A stretch of DNA of 64,000 bases from Bacteroidales bacterium (GCA_016709025.1 JADJEQ010000004.1:248001-312000), one strand, 5' to 3'. Shown: positions 8,899 through 16,794, numbered from the stretch's first letter. Notes: generated from the sequence alone by a model not told the origin. Translations and numbers: made by a program.

Positions 8899-8918
8899 CC
8901 TTCTCCTTGAGGAGAAGG
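8899..8918. repeat. perfect hairpin ccttctcc-ttga-ggagaagg
   Basis: An 8-bp perfect stem with a 4-nt loop, followed by gtgcccgaagggcggatgag, which contains a second small gccc/gggc stem. It has the look of a dispersed REP-type element inside the 8.65-9.5 kb repeat island. Confidence 0.6.
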
Positions 8919-9062
8919 TGCCCGAAGGGCGGATGAGGTGTAGAGGGGGTTTGGGGGGTGAGGTTTCAGGGTTTCAGCATTACAGGGTTACAGAATTACA
9001 GTATTACAGTATTACAGAAATAGAGGTTGTGGAATTATTGCGTGTAAAAATTCTGTCAGTAA

Positions 9063-9098
9063 AGACGCGATGATCGCGTCTCTGAGCGGATGCGGGGC
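9063..9098. repeat. REP-like palindrome (copy 1)
   Basis: agacgcgat-g-atcgcgtct is a 19-nt palindrome with a single central base, followed by ctgagcggatgcgggg. The same palindrome core and flank (ctgggcggatgtgggg-like) recur at 34705-34738. The AGACGC/GCGTCTCTG ends match the longer palindrome inside the transposase gene at 49340-49367. Confidence 0.75.
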
Positions 9099-9246
9099 TC
9101 TCCGGCTGGTTTCCCGGCTTCGCTCGACCACCGCCTCCAATGGTGACGGTTATGACTAAGGTTAAACCTGCCAGCCTGAAGTGCGTCTGGTAAACCAGGG
9201 TGACAAATCAGGTTGAATAGTATAATCCGTTTAGCCATTCAGACAG

Positions 9247-9318
9247 GGTTAAGGTTAAGGTTAAGGTTAAGGTTAGATTAAGATGGAGAGATGGAATAAT
9301 GGAATAATGGAATGGAAG
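9247..9318. repeat. GGTTAA hexamers followed by ATGGAATA units
   Basis: Five to six GGTTAA copies, then aagatggagagatggaataa and atggaataatggaatgg runs. The same order (hexamers, then ATGGAAT units, then the double-hairpin unit) is found at 14853-15370. Confidence 0.85.
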
Positions 9319-9354
9319 GTGATTGAGAGAACATTAGAAGACAAAGGCTAAAAG

Positions 9355-9520
9355 AAAAGGGATAGCCCTGAAAGGGCGGAACATTATAACCATGGGTGAA
9401 GCGAAGCGAAGCCCATGGTTAATCAAACCACCAAGAAAATAAAGCCCTGAAAGGGCGAAACAATCCGGAGTTCTGAGAAAGGGAGCCGATGTAACCGTGT
9501 GACTAAAAAACTGAGGAAAA
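9355..9520. repeat. 79-bp double-hairpin unit, single copy plus half
   Basis: Hairpin 1 is gccct-gaa-agggc (9365-9377). Hairpin 2 has arms ccatggg/cccatgg around a gaagcgaagcgaag loop (9390-9418). Hairpin 1 repeats at 9444, exactly 79 nt later. The 3' flank (cggagttctgagaaaggga, then actgaggaaaatgg) is also found after the five-unit array at 15347-15415. Confidence 0.88.
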
Positions 9521-9646
9521 TGGAAAGTTGGGAATTGGACATTTGGAATTGGACATTGAAAATCGCACAAAACTTTTGGCCAGCACTAAACTTTATCCGG
9601 AGCAAGACCCCAGACTATTGAAAATGTGCTGGTATGCACCGTTTAT

Positions 9647-10072
9647 TTATATTTCTCCATACATAAATTCAACCGCGTCAATTCGGAACTTGTTATTTTC
9701 TTTTTGTACGGTCATTTTATAATGACCTGGCCCTCCCAAATACTTTAAAACCTCTTCAATTTCTTTGGTATGTGGAACAATGGTCAAAGTAAATTTAAAT
9801 TCATTTTTCTTTTCTGTTCGTTTAATGTCTGACAGGGTATAGTCATATCGTATATTTTTTTCAGGTAGTGTTTTATCAAAGTGCAATCCCGTCAAGTTTA
9901 ATTTAAAAAAGGTCGTGTCAAGTTGAGCAGGAAGTTTATCTGCAGTTGCAATAGTTATATAGTTCCCATAAATGTCGGTATAGGAATAGTTAATATTAGT
10001 TGTTTGACTCCATCCTGAATAAACAATCAATAATAAAAATATAGTCAATGTGTTTCTCAATTTTTGGGACAT
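9647..10072 (-). CDS. secreted hypothetical protein, 141 aa
   Basis: Start at 10072 chosen because it opens a signal peptide (MSQKLRNTLTIFLLLIVYSG, cleavage after WSQ). The frame upstream to 10153 runs through a repeated intergenic element and is not coding. The mature protein is small, mixed charge, without cysteines, with IYGNYITIATADKLP and LGGPGHYKMTVQKENNKFR segments suggesting a beta-rich fold. Not recognised. First member (5'-most coordinate) of the same-strand array of small genes; its upstream spacer is inverted-repeat site C. Confidence 0.6.
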   Translation of the reverse strand: MSQKLRNTLTIFLLLIVYSGWSQTTNINYSYTDIYGNYITIATADKLPAQLDTTFFKLNLTGLHFDKTLPEKNIRYDYTLSDIKRTEKKNEFKFTLTIVPHTKEIEEVLKYLGGPGHYKMTVQKENNKFRIDAVEFMYGEI

Positions 10073-10077
10073 TTTAA

Positions 10078-10210
10078 ATGGTGCATTACGGTTGAGGCTA
10101 AGCGCTGGCGGGCAGTTTTGAAAATATATCGTTCCGGCCAGCACAATTCCCAATATATGTACAATCTGTCTGCTAACAACCAGCGCCCGTTAGCGTTTAG
10201 CCTTTGTTAG
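10078..10210. repeat. attC-like inverted repeat (site C), AGGCTAA family
   Basis: Arms aggctaagcgctggcgggc (10095-10113) and gcccgttagcgtttagcct (10185-10203) are complementary at 16 of 19 positions, with a 71-nt spacer. A second nested pair gctaacaa/ttgttagc lies at ~10172-10211. The spacer carries gttccggccagcacaatt and atgtacaatct. These recur at 20957-20999 and in part at 11690-11735, 19030-19045 and 25039-25050. Confidence 0.65.
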
Positions 10211-10221
10211 CGACTGGGCGG

Positions 10222-10889
10222 TCACCACTCGTCAATGTATTTGTTTGTCACTATTGAATAGTCGTTAAAATTAAATTCTCCTTTGAACTGAAAGTCAGTC
10301 AATTCAGAATTAATTTCCCACCGATTATTCCCTATTTTCCTAATTTCAATTTTCTCCTCCTTGTCAAGTGGGTTTGTTCCATAATTTGGAGAAAATGCTA
10401 AAATCTCTCGAAGGATTTTAGATGAACCAAGTCTTGCTGGATTTACTAAAGTGTCAGCTTGATTAAGTTCAATTATCAATTTTCTTAAACTCCATAAGTC
10501 GGTCGGTTCAGATTGCCCGGCTTTAACAACAGGGATTTGTTCTATAGATACAATAAGAACATTATTTTCTCCTGAATTAATTCTAAATCTATTGTCAACA
10601 ATAGATACTGCCTTTGATGGATAAACTTGATATGTAGTCTTAATTTCCCACCTGTCTATTCTGTCATTTAAGTCAAGAATTTTGGTGTAAAAACCAAATA
10701 TGCTATCAACCACAAGATGGCACAAGTCAAAATTGACGTTGTCAACCAGATCAGGAGCTTAGTTCTCTTGGGTGAATTGCTATGAAAAAGTCTCTTGAAT
10801 GTAAATCGTGAAAAGTTAAATGACAATAAAACGACTGATGAAACTATTCCTATTAAAATTGCAACCTTCTCCCATTTTTCTACTGACAT
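10222..10889 (-). pseudogene. membrane-anchored hypothetical protein, probably one gene split by a -1 frameshift
   Basis: Upstream frame (10889-10668) gives MSVEKWEKVAILIGIVSSVV, a second membrane span LLIWLTTSILTCAILWLIAY, then stops after TPKFLT. The overlapping frame (to 10222) carries on as a soluble domain: LNDRIDRWEIKTTYQVYPSK, SIVDNRFRINSGENN, PTDLWSLRKLIIELNQADT, ending NKYIDEW. Neither part looks complete: the second has no sensible start. A -1 shift around ttttacaccaaaattc (~10675-10690) would join them into a ~220-residue two-span protein. It could also be two translationally coupled genes. Promoter block at 10943. Family not recognised. Confidence 0.5.
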
Positions 10890-10942
10890 AATCTTTGGTT
10901 ATTGTGTTTTACAGCCTTGCAGCTAACTATTATGTAACATCT

Positions 10943-10950
10943 CAAACATA
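10943..10950 (-). promoter_or_regulatory. -7 box TATGTTTG in conserved promoter block
   Basis: Reverse complement of caaacata, matching the Bacteroidota TAnnTTTG -7 box, 54 nt before the start at 10889. It lies in the ~70-nt block shared with eight other array genes (taacatctcaaacataccgc ... gaacacaaaa ... ggtgctgc). Confidence 0.6.
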
Positions 10951-11133
10951 CCGCTTTCCCGGCTGCCTTTCATTATGATCGAACACAAAACCCTGCAGGT
11001 GCTGCGCCGCCGGTTATCTTTAAATATATATTCTTCTCTTTTAAACATGCGTCAGACAGCGTTTTACAAATACAATAATCCAGGTGGTCAGAACGACCCG
11101 CTATGAAGTCCTGTTTATCAGGCCACGCTTCAC

Positions 11134-11557
11134 TTAATCAATAATATTGACAAAATCTCTGTATATAAACCTGACATTTGTAGAATCTTGCTGAGTGTCA
11201 AACTTCAGTCTTACAAACTCTGCTCCTCTGTAAGTTTTACCTTTCATTTGACGCAGTTCTTCCAGTTTGCCCCATTGTTCAACATTCAAAACAATAATCG
11301 CACATAATCCATCACCCTGAATGTTAAAGAATAAGATCTCCTGTCCATTGGTTTTCAACATATTCATTAAACCAATAGGTCAGTTTTGAATTATCAATTC
11401 TATCAAGTTGCTTTGCAAGTTCCGTTTTATATTCGTTGGATTCAGGAGAATAATTGTCAAATATCTGATTTGTGTTTTTACACTCAGGTCTGTCGCAGGC
11501 TATAAACGCGACTGCCAGAACGGTAAGAAAAATAAATAACCTGATTTGTCTTTTCAT
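11134..11557 (-). pseudogene. small lipoprotein, probably one gene split by a frameshift
   Basis: The upstream frame begins with a lipoprotein signal (MKRQIRLFIFLTVLAVAFIA, Cys in IACDRPEC) and runs to NEYVENQWTGDLIL before a stop. The overlapping frame continues FFNIQGDGLCAIIVLNVEQW, GKLEELRQMKGKTYRGAEF and FIYRDFVNIID. Joining around gatcttattctttaac (11323-11345) would give one ~140-residue lipoprotein; the downstream part alone lacks a signal and a natural start. Not recognised. Could be true decay or a sequencing slip. Confidence 0.5.
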
Positions 11558-11649
11558 GATTGCTCAGTTTTTGGTGAAATAGTTAAAAATAATGATGTGC
11601 TATAATAACGGAAGGAATTTTTCAATATTATATAGTTGATTTCAGGATG

Positions 11650-11765
11650 TGGCCTAAAGTTCGATGCAAAGTGCTGGTGGGCAGTTTTGAAAACCTATCT
11701 TCCCGCCAGCAGAATTTTCAATAAATGCAAAATCTGAATCCAGTAGACATGCACCCGATTGTTTG
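11650..11765. repeat. intergenic element related to site C (diverged)
   Basis: gtgctggtgggcagttttga, then cgccagcagaattttcaata, aatgcaaaatct and catgcacccgatt align in order with the site C and D spacers (ggcagttttga, cggccagcacaatt, atgtacaatct, catgcgcc). The terminal AGGCTAA arms are degraded here. Confidence 0.45.
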
Positions 11766-11785
11766 ATGCCAATTGGCAGGCGGGT

Positions 11786-12514
11786 TTATTTCTTCAGCAA
11801 TAATTTTTTCATTCTGGTAAAGCCTGTCCATCTCATTTCCGTGTCATAAAACCTTAAATAAAGTGTTGAATCTGTATTATTGACAGTATAGATGCTACCA
11901 CCATTCGAGAATGCCAACTGACATAAATTCATCTTAGTCAAATCCTGAAGAAAATCACTGATTATTAACTCGTCATTTCTTAATATTTTAAAAATTGTAT
12001 CCTGAACAACTACAGGGTTAATGCCACGCTTGAACTCTTCATAGGTAAGCGTATCTTTATAATAATTTGCCCATAAACCCAGATCGTTATTATTAAATAT
12101 TAAGAATCTCTCCTCATGACCGCCCCATTCTCCAAAGTCTCCGATAACCGCAGATATTTTTAGTGTGTCCTTATATTCAATACCTGAAAGTGGCGTAACC
12201 CAATGTATATTAGTCATTCTAAAATACGCTGTGCTATCAGGAGTTTCTAAATAGGTAAATTTTTCCGGATTACCCGGTTGATTTTTATTGCAACCAATAA
12301 GTAATATGGAAAATACAACAATTACATTTATGAGACCACTCCGAACACTAATTATTTGACACCTGGACACCAATGCACTATAATCCACCCATATATGAGA
12401 TGAGGCAATCAACACCTTGTGCAAATGGGTGAGGTGGTCCCGAAGTTTCCGGAATATCAGGCCTGTTATTTTAGTTTTCGGATCAGGCTCAATGATTAAA
12501 TGATTCTTTTTCAT
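11786..12514 (-). CDS. lipoprotein with GDFGEWGGHEE motif, N-terminus uncertain
   Basis: The last ~170 residues form a plausible lipoprotein: hydrophobic VIVVFSILLIGCNKNQ with lipobox LIGC, then a soluble domain with ISAVIGDFGEWGGHEERFLI, DLGLWANYYKDT, GINPVVVQDTIFKIL. The ~70 residues before the lipobox (to ATG 12514) look like chance translation. No ATG, GTG or TTG sits just before the signal, so the true start may have been lost or altered when the MITE at 12520 inserted 5 bp upstream of the present ATG. The GxFGEWGGHxE segment also occurs in the array gene at 29658-30581 (CGEFGGHAETIDIIN), which suggests the two are distant relatives. Function unknown. Confidence 0.55.
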   Translation of the reverse strand: MKKNHLIIEPDPKTKITGLIFRKLRDHLTHLHKVLIASSHIWVDYSALVSRCQIISVRSGLINVIVVFSILLIGCNKNQPGNPEKFTYLETPDSTAYFRMTNIHWVTPLSGIEYKDTLKISAVIGDFGEWGGHEERFLIFNNNDLGLWANYYKDTLTYEEFKRGINPVVVQDTIFKILRNDELIISDFLQDLTKMNLCQLAFSNGGSIYTVNNTDSTLYLRFYDTEMRWTGFTRMKKLLLKK

Positions 12515-12519
12515 ACTAA

Positions 12520-12651
12520 GAGACTGTTTAAATTTTGTTAAACTCTGTAGGCGTCCTTTGGGGGGTTTGCGCCGAATTTGTATATTTTTGTTTTGCTATG
12601 TTTTATTATTTACCCTAAGGACGGGCCTTGATGATCAAAATAAACAGTCTC
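12520..12651. mobile_element. MITE, 132 bp, TIR GAGACTGTTTA, TSD TAA
   Basis: Ends gagactgttta (12520-12530) and taaacagtctc (12641-12651) are perfect inverted repeats, continuing imperfectly inward (aattttg / tcaaaa). Both sides are flanked by TAA (12517-12519 and 12652-12654), a 3-bp target duplication of the type made by IS5-group transposases. It is too short to encode a transposase. It separates the array spacer at 12660-12712 from the start of the 11786-12514 gene. Confidence 0.82.
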
Positions 12652-12668
12652 TAATAATTGTACTGTCA

Positions 12669-12712
12669 TTTTTCTCACAACCATGCGCCCGATAGCGCTT
12701 AGCCTTTGTTGG
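12669..12712. repeat. half of an AGGCTAA-type element, cut by the MITE
   Basis: cacaaccatgcgcccgatag followed by cgcttagcctttgttgg matches the right part of sites C and D. The expected left part (ccagcacaatt ... aggctaa) is missing beyond the MITE. Confidence 0.55.
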
Positions 12713-12814
12713 GTGCTGGTTGCTTTTCGTCCTTCTCAAATCTACACAAACTGCTTATGGACTCCTTTTGGTTATTTATCTTCTCGTAGCTTCAAATAGC
12801 TCAATTTTCCCCGA

Positions 12815-12970
12815 TTAGCTCAACCCGTCTGCCATTCTCCGCTTTTCGCGGTTCTCTTCAACTTGCACCCAGCGGTTTGCGGCTATGCCCAGTAGCCGTT
12901 TTTCGGGCTTCATCAGTATCATCCGGTACAATGTTTCTGCGGGGTACAATGTTTCAAGTTGCACATCCAT
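12815..12970 (-). CDS. possible 51-residue protein overlapping inverted-repeat site B
   Basis: ATG at 12970 to TAA at 12815. The peptide has balanced composition: MDVQLETLYPAETLYRMILM, then KPEKRLLGIAANRWVQ and EENREKRRMADGLS. Its 5' part contains a duplicated gaaacattgtacc, and one arm of site B encodes LLGIA. It could be a genuine small gene or a chance frame across a structured element; there is no promoter-block copy next to it. Confidence 0.22.
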   Translation of the reverse strand: MDVQLETLYPAETLYRMILMKPEKRLLGIAANRWVQVEENREKRRMADGLS

Positions 12971-13003
12971 AGGCTATTGGGCATAGGTGCTGTTGTTGGG
13001 CGT
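12870..13003. repeat. attC-like long inverted repeat (site B)
   Basis: Arms gctatgcccagtagcc (12882-12897) and ggctattgggcatagg (12972-12987) are complementary at 14 of 16 positions with a 74-nt spacer. The outer right end ggtgctgttgttgggcg closely resembles the right end of site A (ggtgctgttagtggc), although the arm sequences of A and B are unrelated. Confidence 0.62.
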
Positions 13004-13005
13004 TT

Positions 13006-13536
13006 TTATTTCTTGTTGATTATTTTTTGTGTAACCTTAAAATCAACTGCTTTACCAAGTGTATTATTAAATACTTCTATTGTAGGATTGTCAGTTTTTT
13101 CAGAAAAAGTTTTAATTATTATTGAATAGTTCATATTCTTTTCAACAAGAAACTTAAAAATATAATGATAATGAGTCATGTTTTTCTCATTGGCACTTCC
13201 AACAATTGCTCCGCCTATTACTCCTCCTCCATAATAGTCTAATTCATAAATCCAAGGCATATAATGTCGAACTTCAATAGTCCTTTCTCCTGGTAAAACT
13301 TTTACAATCTTTGGCCAGCCTTTATAATAATTGCCAACAACCAATGAGTCAACTTTTGCGATATAAGCAATCTCCTTATACTGTTTACCAGAAACTGTTA
13401 CAAGATTTGATTCTCTTCTGATAATTCCTAACTCGATGTCAGGTTGGGTATTCCCCAAATAACCTTTTGTTGTTCCACATCCCCAAAGTAATGAAGAAAT
13501 GAGAAAAAATGTCAATATGGATTTGATGCTTTTCAT
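13006..13536 (-). CDS. lipoprotein, 176 aa, unknown function
   Basis: Signal MKSIKSILTFFLISSLLWGC with lipobox LLWGC places it on the periplasmic or outer membrane side. The body has a PGERTIEVRHYMPW segment typical of PEGA-like or carboxypeptidase-regulatory beta domains ('X-PG-H/R-x-I-x-V'), and a glycine stretch YGGGVIGGAIVGSANEKN that could contact membrane. The C-terminal half is beta-rich (KFLVEKNMNYSIIIKTFSEK). Not recognised beyond that. Its stop lies right at the outer edge of site B; its promoter block is at 13614. Confidence 0.65.
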   Translation of the reverse strand: MKSIKSILTFFLISSLLWGCGTTKGYLGNTQPDIELGIIRRESNLVTVSGKQYKEIAYIAKVDSLVVGNYYKGWPKIVKVLPGERTIEVRHYMPWIYELDYYGGGVIGGAIVGSANEKNMTHYHYIFKFLVEKNMNYSIIIKTFSEKTDNPTIEVFNNTLGKAVDFKVTQKIINKK

Positions 13537-13613
13537 TGATATAAAAGTTTAATTACAATGGTAAGTTATTTTTTCGTCGAGCATAAATGCCCTACAACTA
13601 TCATATAACACCA

Positions 13614-13621
13614 CAAACATA
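13614..13621 (-). promoter_or_regulatory. -7 box TATGTTTG with TTG 20 nt upstream
   Basis: On the minus strand, TTG, 20 nt, then TATGTTTG and GTGGTGTTATATG, 78 nt before the start at 13536. Fits the Bacteroidota -33/-7 promoter and the conserved array block. Confidence 0.62.
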
Positions 13622-13886
13622 CCACTTTCACACTTTCCCACCAACTTGACTGACCACAAAATCCTGTCGGTACTGCATCGATATGGTTTCATGCCAGAAG
13701 TCAGAAACAGCCCTGATGGCATATTACAGTGCTTTGTCAAGTGCAAAATATCGTGATGAATGAAATGAAATTTGCATCATTTATTCGGATTTCAACCTGC
13801 CTTACCAACTTAACTTATTTTCAATAACTATAATCTGGTCCGTCGGGCAGGCTTTTAGCTTTTTACCTTTTACTTTTTACTTGACA

Positions 13887-14768
13887 CTATATTTTGCCGG
13901 CAAGTTTTGCTTTCTCAATCAGTTCATCGACCTCATCATCGTAGTCTTCGGCATATCCCAATTCCTTTGCTGTGTATAAATCCTTGATTGCTTTGTCATT
14001 GGCTCCTGTTGCTGTAAAAACCAATGCCCGGTTTTTAAAAGCCCATGAGTTCGAAGGATCGAGCTCAATCGCCGTATTTATGTTTTTCAAAGCCAGGCTG
14101 TAATCCTGGTCAAGGTAATACAGGTACCCTAAATTGTCATACGGATAGGAAAAACCCGGCTCAATCTGAATTGACAGCTGCAGGTATTTAAAAGCTTTTT
14201 TAACCTCCCCGTTTTTTATCAATGCAAAACCCAGGTTGTTCAAATTCCCCGCATCCTGTGGATCTTCAATCAACGCCCTTTCAAAATCAGCGATTGCTTT
14301 GTTGAAATCATTGAGTCGCAGGTATCCATAGCCTCTGGTGGTCAGAGCAAACAGATCGGCCGGATAAGCCGATAGAATCCGGGTGCACAATTCTATACTT
14401 TTTGAATAATTATTAAGATATTGCTCGATAACCGCATAGTCACCGATATAATTTATGTTTTCACTGTCAATCTCAATCGCCCTGATGATGTATTCCCGGG
14501 CTTTATCATACTCCGTTTTCTGTAAAAAGATCTCTGAAAGATACCAGAATGCCAGGTCTGCTTTGGGATTAATCTCTATCGCATGTGTTAAATCAGCGAT
14601 TGCCTTTTCGATCTCAGCGGTGCAGAAAAATGCATATCCACGGAGTATCAAAGCCGGGTGTTCTGAACCATTCTCCGATAATATTCCGGTTAAATAATCA
14701 ATCGCCTTCCTGTATTGACCGGAATCGATAAATCCCCGGGCAATTTCTGTTTTATCGGATATATTCAT
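13887..14768 (-). CDS. tetratricopeptide-repeat protein, 293 aa
   Basis: Seven to eight TPR units fill the whole protein; each shows the W/L-G-Y-A-P spacing, e.g. LILRGYAFFCTAEIEKAIAD, LFALTTRGYGYLRLNDFNKA, NLNNLGFALIKNGEVKKAF, PYDNLGYLYYLDQDYSLALK, SWAFKNRALVFTATG. TPRs are helical protein-docking scaffolds. There is no signal peptide, so it is probably cytosolic. The start at 14768 gives MNISDKTEIARGFIDSGQYR, itself the first TPR helix pair. A TACATTTG box lies at 14824-14831. No partner is suggested by neighbours. Confidence 0.85.
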   Translation of the reverse strand: MNISDKTEIARGFIDSGQYRKAIDYLTGILSENGSEHPALILRGYAFFCTAEIEKAIADLTHAIEINPKADLAFWYLSEIFLQKTEYDKAREYIIRAIEIDSENINYIGDYAVIEQYLNNYSKSIELCTRILSAYPADLFALTTRGYGYLRLNDFNKAIADFERALIEDPQDAGNLNNLGFALIKNGEVKKAFKYLQLSIQIEPGFSYPYDNLGYLYYLDQDYSLALKNINTAIELDPSNSWAFKNRALVFTATGANDKAIKDLYTAKELGYAEDYDDEVDELIEKAKLAGKI

Positions 14769-14823
14769 GGGATGGAATTAAATATTAAAATTCAGACAAC
14801 GATAAAGGCTTTCATGGTTCATA

Positions 14824-14831
14824 CAAATGTA
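14824..14831 (-). promoter_or_regulatory. -7 box TACATTTG for the TPR gene
   Basis: caaatgta on the plus strand, matching TAnnTTTG, 56 nt upstream of the TPR start. It is not part of the conserved array promoter block. Confidence 0.4.
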
Positions 14832-14852
14832 AGAAGAAAGTCAGGGAAATAG

Positions 14853-14905
14853 AGGTTAAGGTTAAGATGGAAAGATGGAATATTGGAATATTGGAATATT
14901 GGAAT
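14853..14905. repeat. short GGTTAA and ATATTGGA repeats
   Basis: Three hexamers, then ggaaagatggaa and four copies of a tattggaa unit. They lead directly into the double-hairpin array. Confidence 0.8.
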
Positions 14906-14955
14906 GGTGGTTGATCGAGAGACTAAGAATGAGAAAGGATAAGAGAAAAGGGATA

Positions 14956-15365
14956 GCCCTGAAAGGGCGGAACATCATAACCATGGCTGTAGCGAAGAAG
15001 CCCATGGATACTCAACTAAAAGAAAATAAAGCCCTGAAAGGGCGGAACATCATAACCATGGGTGTAGCGAAGCGAAGCCCATGGATACTCAGACTAAAAA
15101 GAAAATAAAGCCCTGAAAGGGCGGAACATCATAACCATGGGTGAAGCGAAGCGAAGCCCATGGATACTCAGACTAAAAAGAAAATAAAGCCCTGAAAGGG
15201 CGGAACATCATAACCATGGGTGAAGCGAAGCGAAGCCCATGGTTACTCAGACTAAAAAGAAAATAAAGCCCTGAAAGGGCGGAACATCATAACCATGGGT
15301 GTAGCGAAGCGAAGCCCATGGTTACTCAGACTAAAAAGAAAATAAAGCCCTGAAAGGGCGGAACA
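14956..15365. repeat. 79-bp double-hairpin unit, five tandem copies
   Basis: Copies of gccctgaaagggcggaac start at 14956, 15031, 15110, 15189, 15268 and 15347. The spacing is 75, then four times 79. Each full unit has hairpin 1 (gccct/agggc) and hairpin 2 (ccatggg/cccatgg with a gaagcgaagcgaag-type loop). Copies differ at only a few bases (gggtgaag vs gggtgtag, ggatactc vs ggttactc). It is not a CRISPR: the whole unit is repeated without variable spacers. Confidence 0.93.
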
Positions 15366-15520
15366 ATACGGAGTTCTGAGAAAGGGAGACTGAGTGACTA
15401 TAAGACTGAGGAAAATGGGATGTTGGAATGCCGGGAGTGTTGGAAATTGGAAACCTGCCGGCCCTCCACCGGCGGGAATACCGGCAGGCTGGTTGAAAAT
15501 TGAAACCCACCCATATGTTG

Positions 15521-16030
15521 TTAGTTGTTTGCCTTCATATCCTTTTCTGTATTGGCTGACAATCGCTTCCTTACTAACAAAATCAAAACTGTCAGAAGTG
15601 CGAAAGTATAAATGAAATCAAATGGATAAGTCAAATAAAACTTAATGACAGTACTCTCCGGTAAAATTTCAAATCTGTACTTATACGGAATTTTGTCAAG
15701 TAGTGAAGAAATTCCAGTATAGGTTAAAAAGAAAATTATAATTTCTAACACTATATATTTCAAGTTGATTAAGATGCTTCCTGATAGTCTTGTAAAATAT
15801 ACTATCAGCAAAAAGCCTGAATTAAAAGCTCCAAAAACTGGCAATATTATTAGACTCCATGCAAAAGCCATTGAAGCGTTTGGACTCACTGTCAGATTAT
15901 ACAGCAGTCCGAAAACAACGGTCAGAAAAAATGCAATCAGACTGTTTCTAAGAATAAGGTTCATTTTGCATTCTTTAAAGTCCCTATGATACTCATTGAC
16001 TATTTCTTGTTTTGTGTCACAATTACCCAT
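15521..16030 (-). CDS. multi-span membrane protein, 169 aa
   Basis: Four membrane spans are likely: SLIAFFLTVVFGLLYNLTV, AWSLIILPVFGAFNSGFLLI, YIVLEIIIFFLTYTGI and FIYTFALLTVLILLV. A short N-terminal cytoplasmic stretch (QEIVNEYHRDFKEC) and a basic tail (RKRLSANTEKDMKANN) flank them. A second ATG 22 codons in could also start it. Not recognised. Upstream spacer 16031-16159 has an imperfect cccgca/tgcggg pair but no conserved promoter block. Confidence 0.6.
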   Translation of the reverse strand: MGNCDTKQEIVNEYHRDFKECKMNLILRNSLIAFFLTVVFGLLYNLTVSPNASMAFAWSLIILPVFGAFNSGFLLIVYFTRLSGSILINLKYIVLEIIIFFLTYTGISSLLDKIPYKYRFEILPESTVIKFYLTYPFDFIYTFALLTVLILLVRKRLSANTEKDMKANN

Positions 16031-16159
16031 AAAGGTGACGAAATGAAAAGTTGCCGGTTAAGGGCGTTTTCCCATTATTTTACATCCCGCAAATGACGGA
16101 TTGATGCGGGTGCTGCAACCCTGAACTACCTATTGACCAGGCAATTTTTTAGCAACGCT

Positions 16160-16759
16160 TTACCACTCGTTGATGTTTTCAATTTGATACCTAAACGGGT
16201 TTTCCGGGTTCCTTTCTCCATCGTGGTAGATTAAAAATTCAGCCCGCTTTTCGTTAAATTCTACTGTCACAATTTTCTCAATTCCCCGAAGACATATACC
16301 GTAATCATAAAACACTTCCTTGTCAAAAATCAAAAGTGCTGATTTTGTGATTTTAATGTTTTCTCCACATGATAAAAATCCACCAATGATCGCTTCTATC
16401 CTGTATTCATTGTTTATTCTGTATTCACTGATTTTTTTTATGAATACCAGGTTATACAAACTCACCATGATCAGTGGAGTCAAAAGTAATATGGTATATA
16501 GCTTATTCCATGTATTCTTAACGATAACAAAATAGATCAGGCTAATCAGAATGAAAACAACTCCGATAATCGAATTTGAATAAAGTCCTTTGAGACTATA
16601 GCCGTAATGCAACAAAATGCTCAATACCAGGAATGTCAGCGAAATAATGGTCAGAATCCGGGTGACGGCCTTTTCTGTTTTCGGGAATCTCTTTTTGGTT
16701 AACTGAGGCACCAGGTTGAATCCGGTTACAATCACGATAAACATCAGAAGTGCTAACAT
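16160..16759 (-). CDS. membrane protein with C-terminal soluble domain, 199 aa
   Basis: Four N-terminal spans (LALLMFIVIVTGFNLV, ILTIISLTFLVLSILLHYG, IIGVVFILISLIYFVIV, ILLLTPLIMVSLYNLVF) are followed by ~85 soluble residues with RIEAIIGGFLSCGENIKITK and IEKIVTVEFNEKRAEFLIYH. The end, IENINEW, resembles the end of the 10222 gene (NKYIDEW) at the same place relative to the spacer. Unknown function. Promoter block 36 nt upstream. Confidence 0.62.
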   Translation of the reverse strand: MLALLMFIVIVTGFNLVPQLTKKRFPKTEKAVTRILTIISLTFLVLSILLHYGYSLKGLYSNSIIGVVFILISLIYFVIVKNTWNKLYTILLLTPLIMVSLYNLVFIKKISEYRINNEYRIEAIIGGFLSCGENIKITKSALLIFDKEVFYDYGICLRGIEKIVTVEFNEKRAEFLIYHDGERNPENPFRYQIENINEW

Positions 16760-16794
16760 TTTTTAAATTGTATGATAATTCATGAATCGTGTCA

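Noticed and set aside
14956..15365. CRISPR array
   Set aside because: The whole 79-bp unit is repeated with almost no variation, so there are no unique spacers. No cas genes are nearby.
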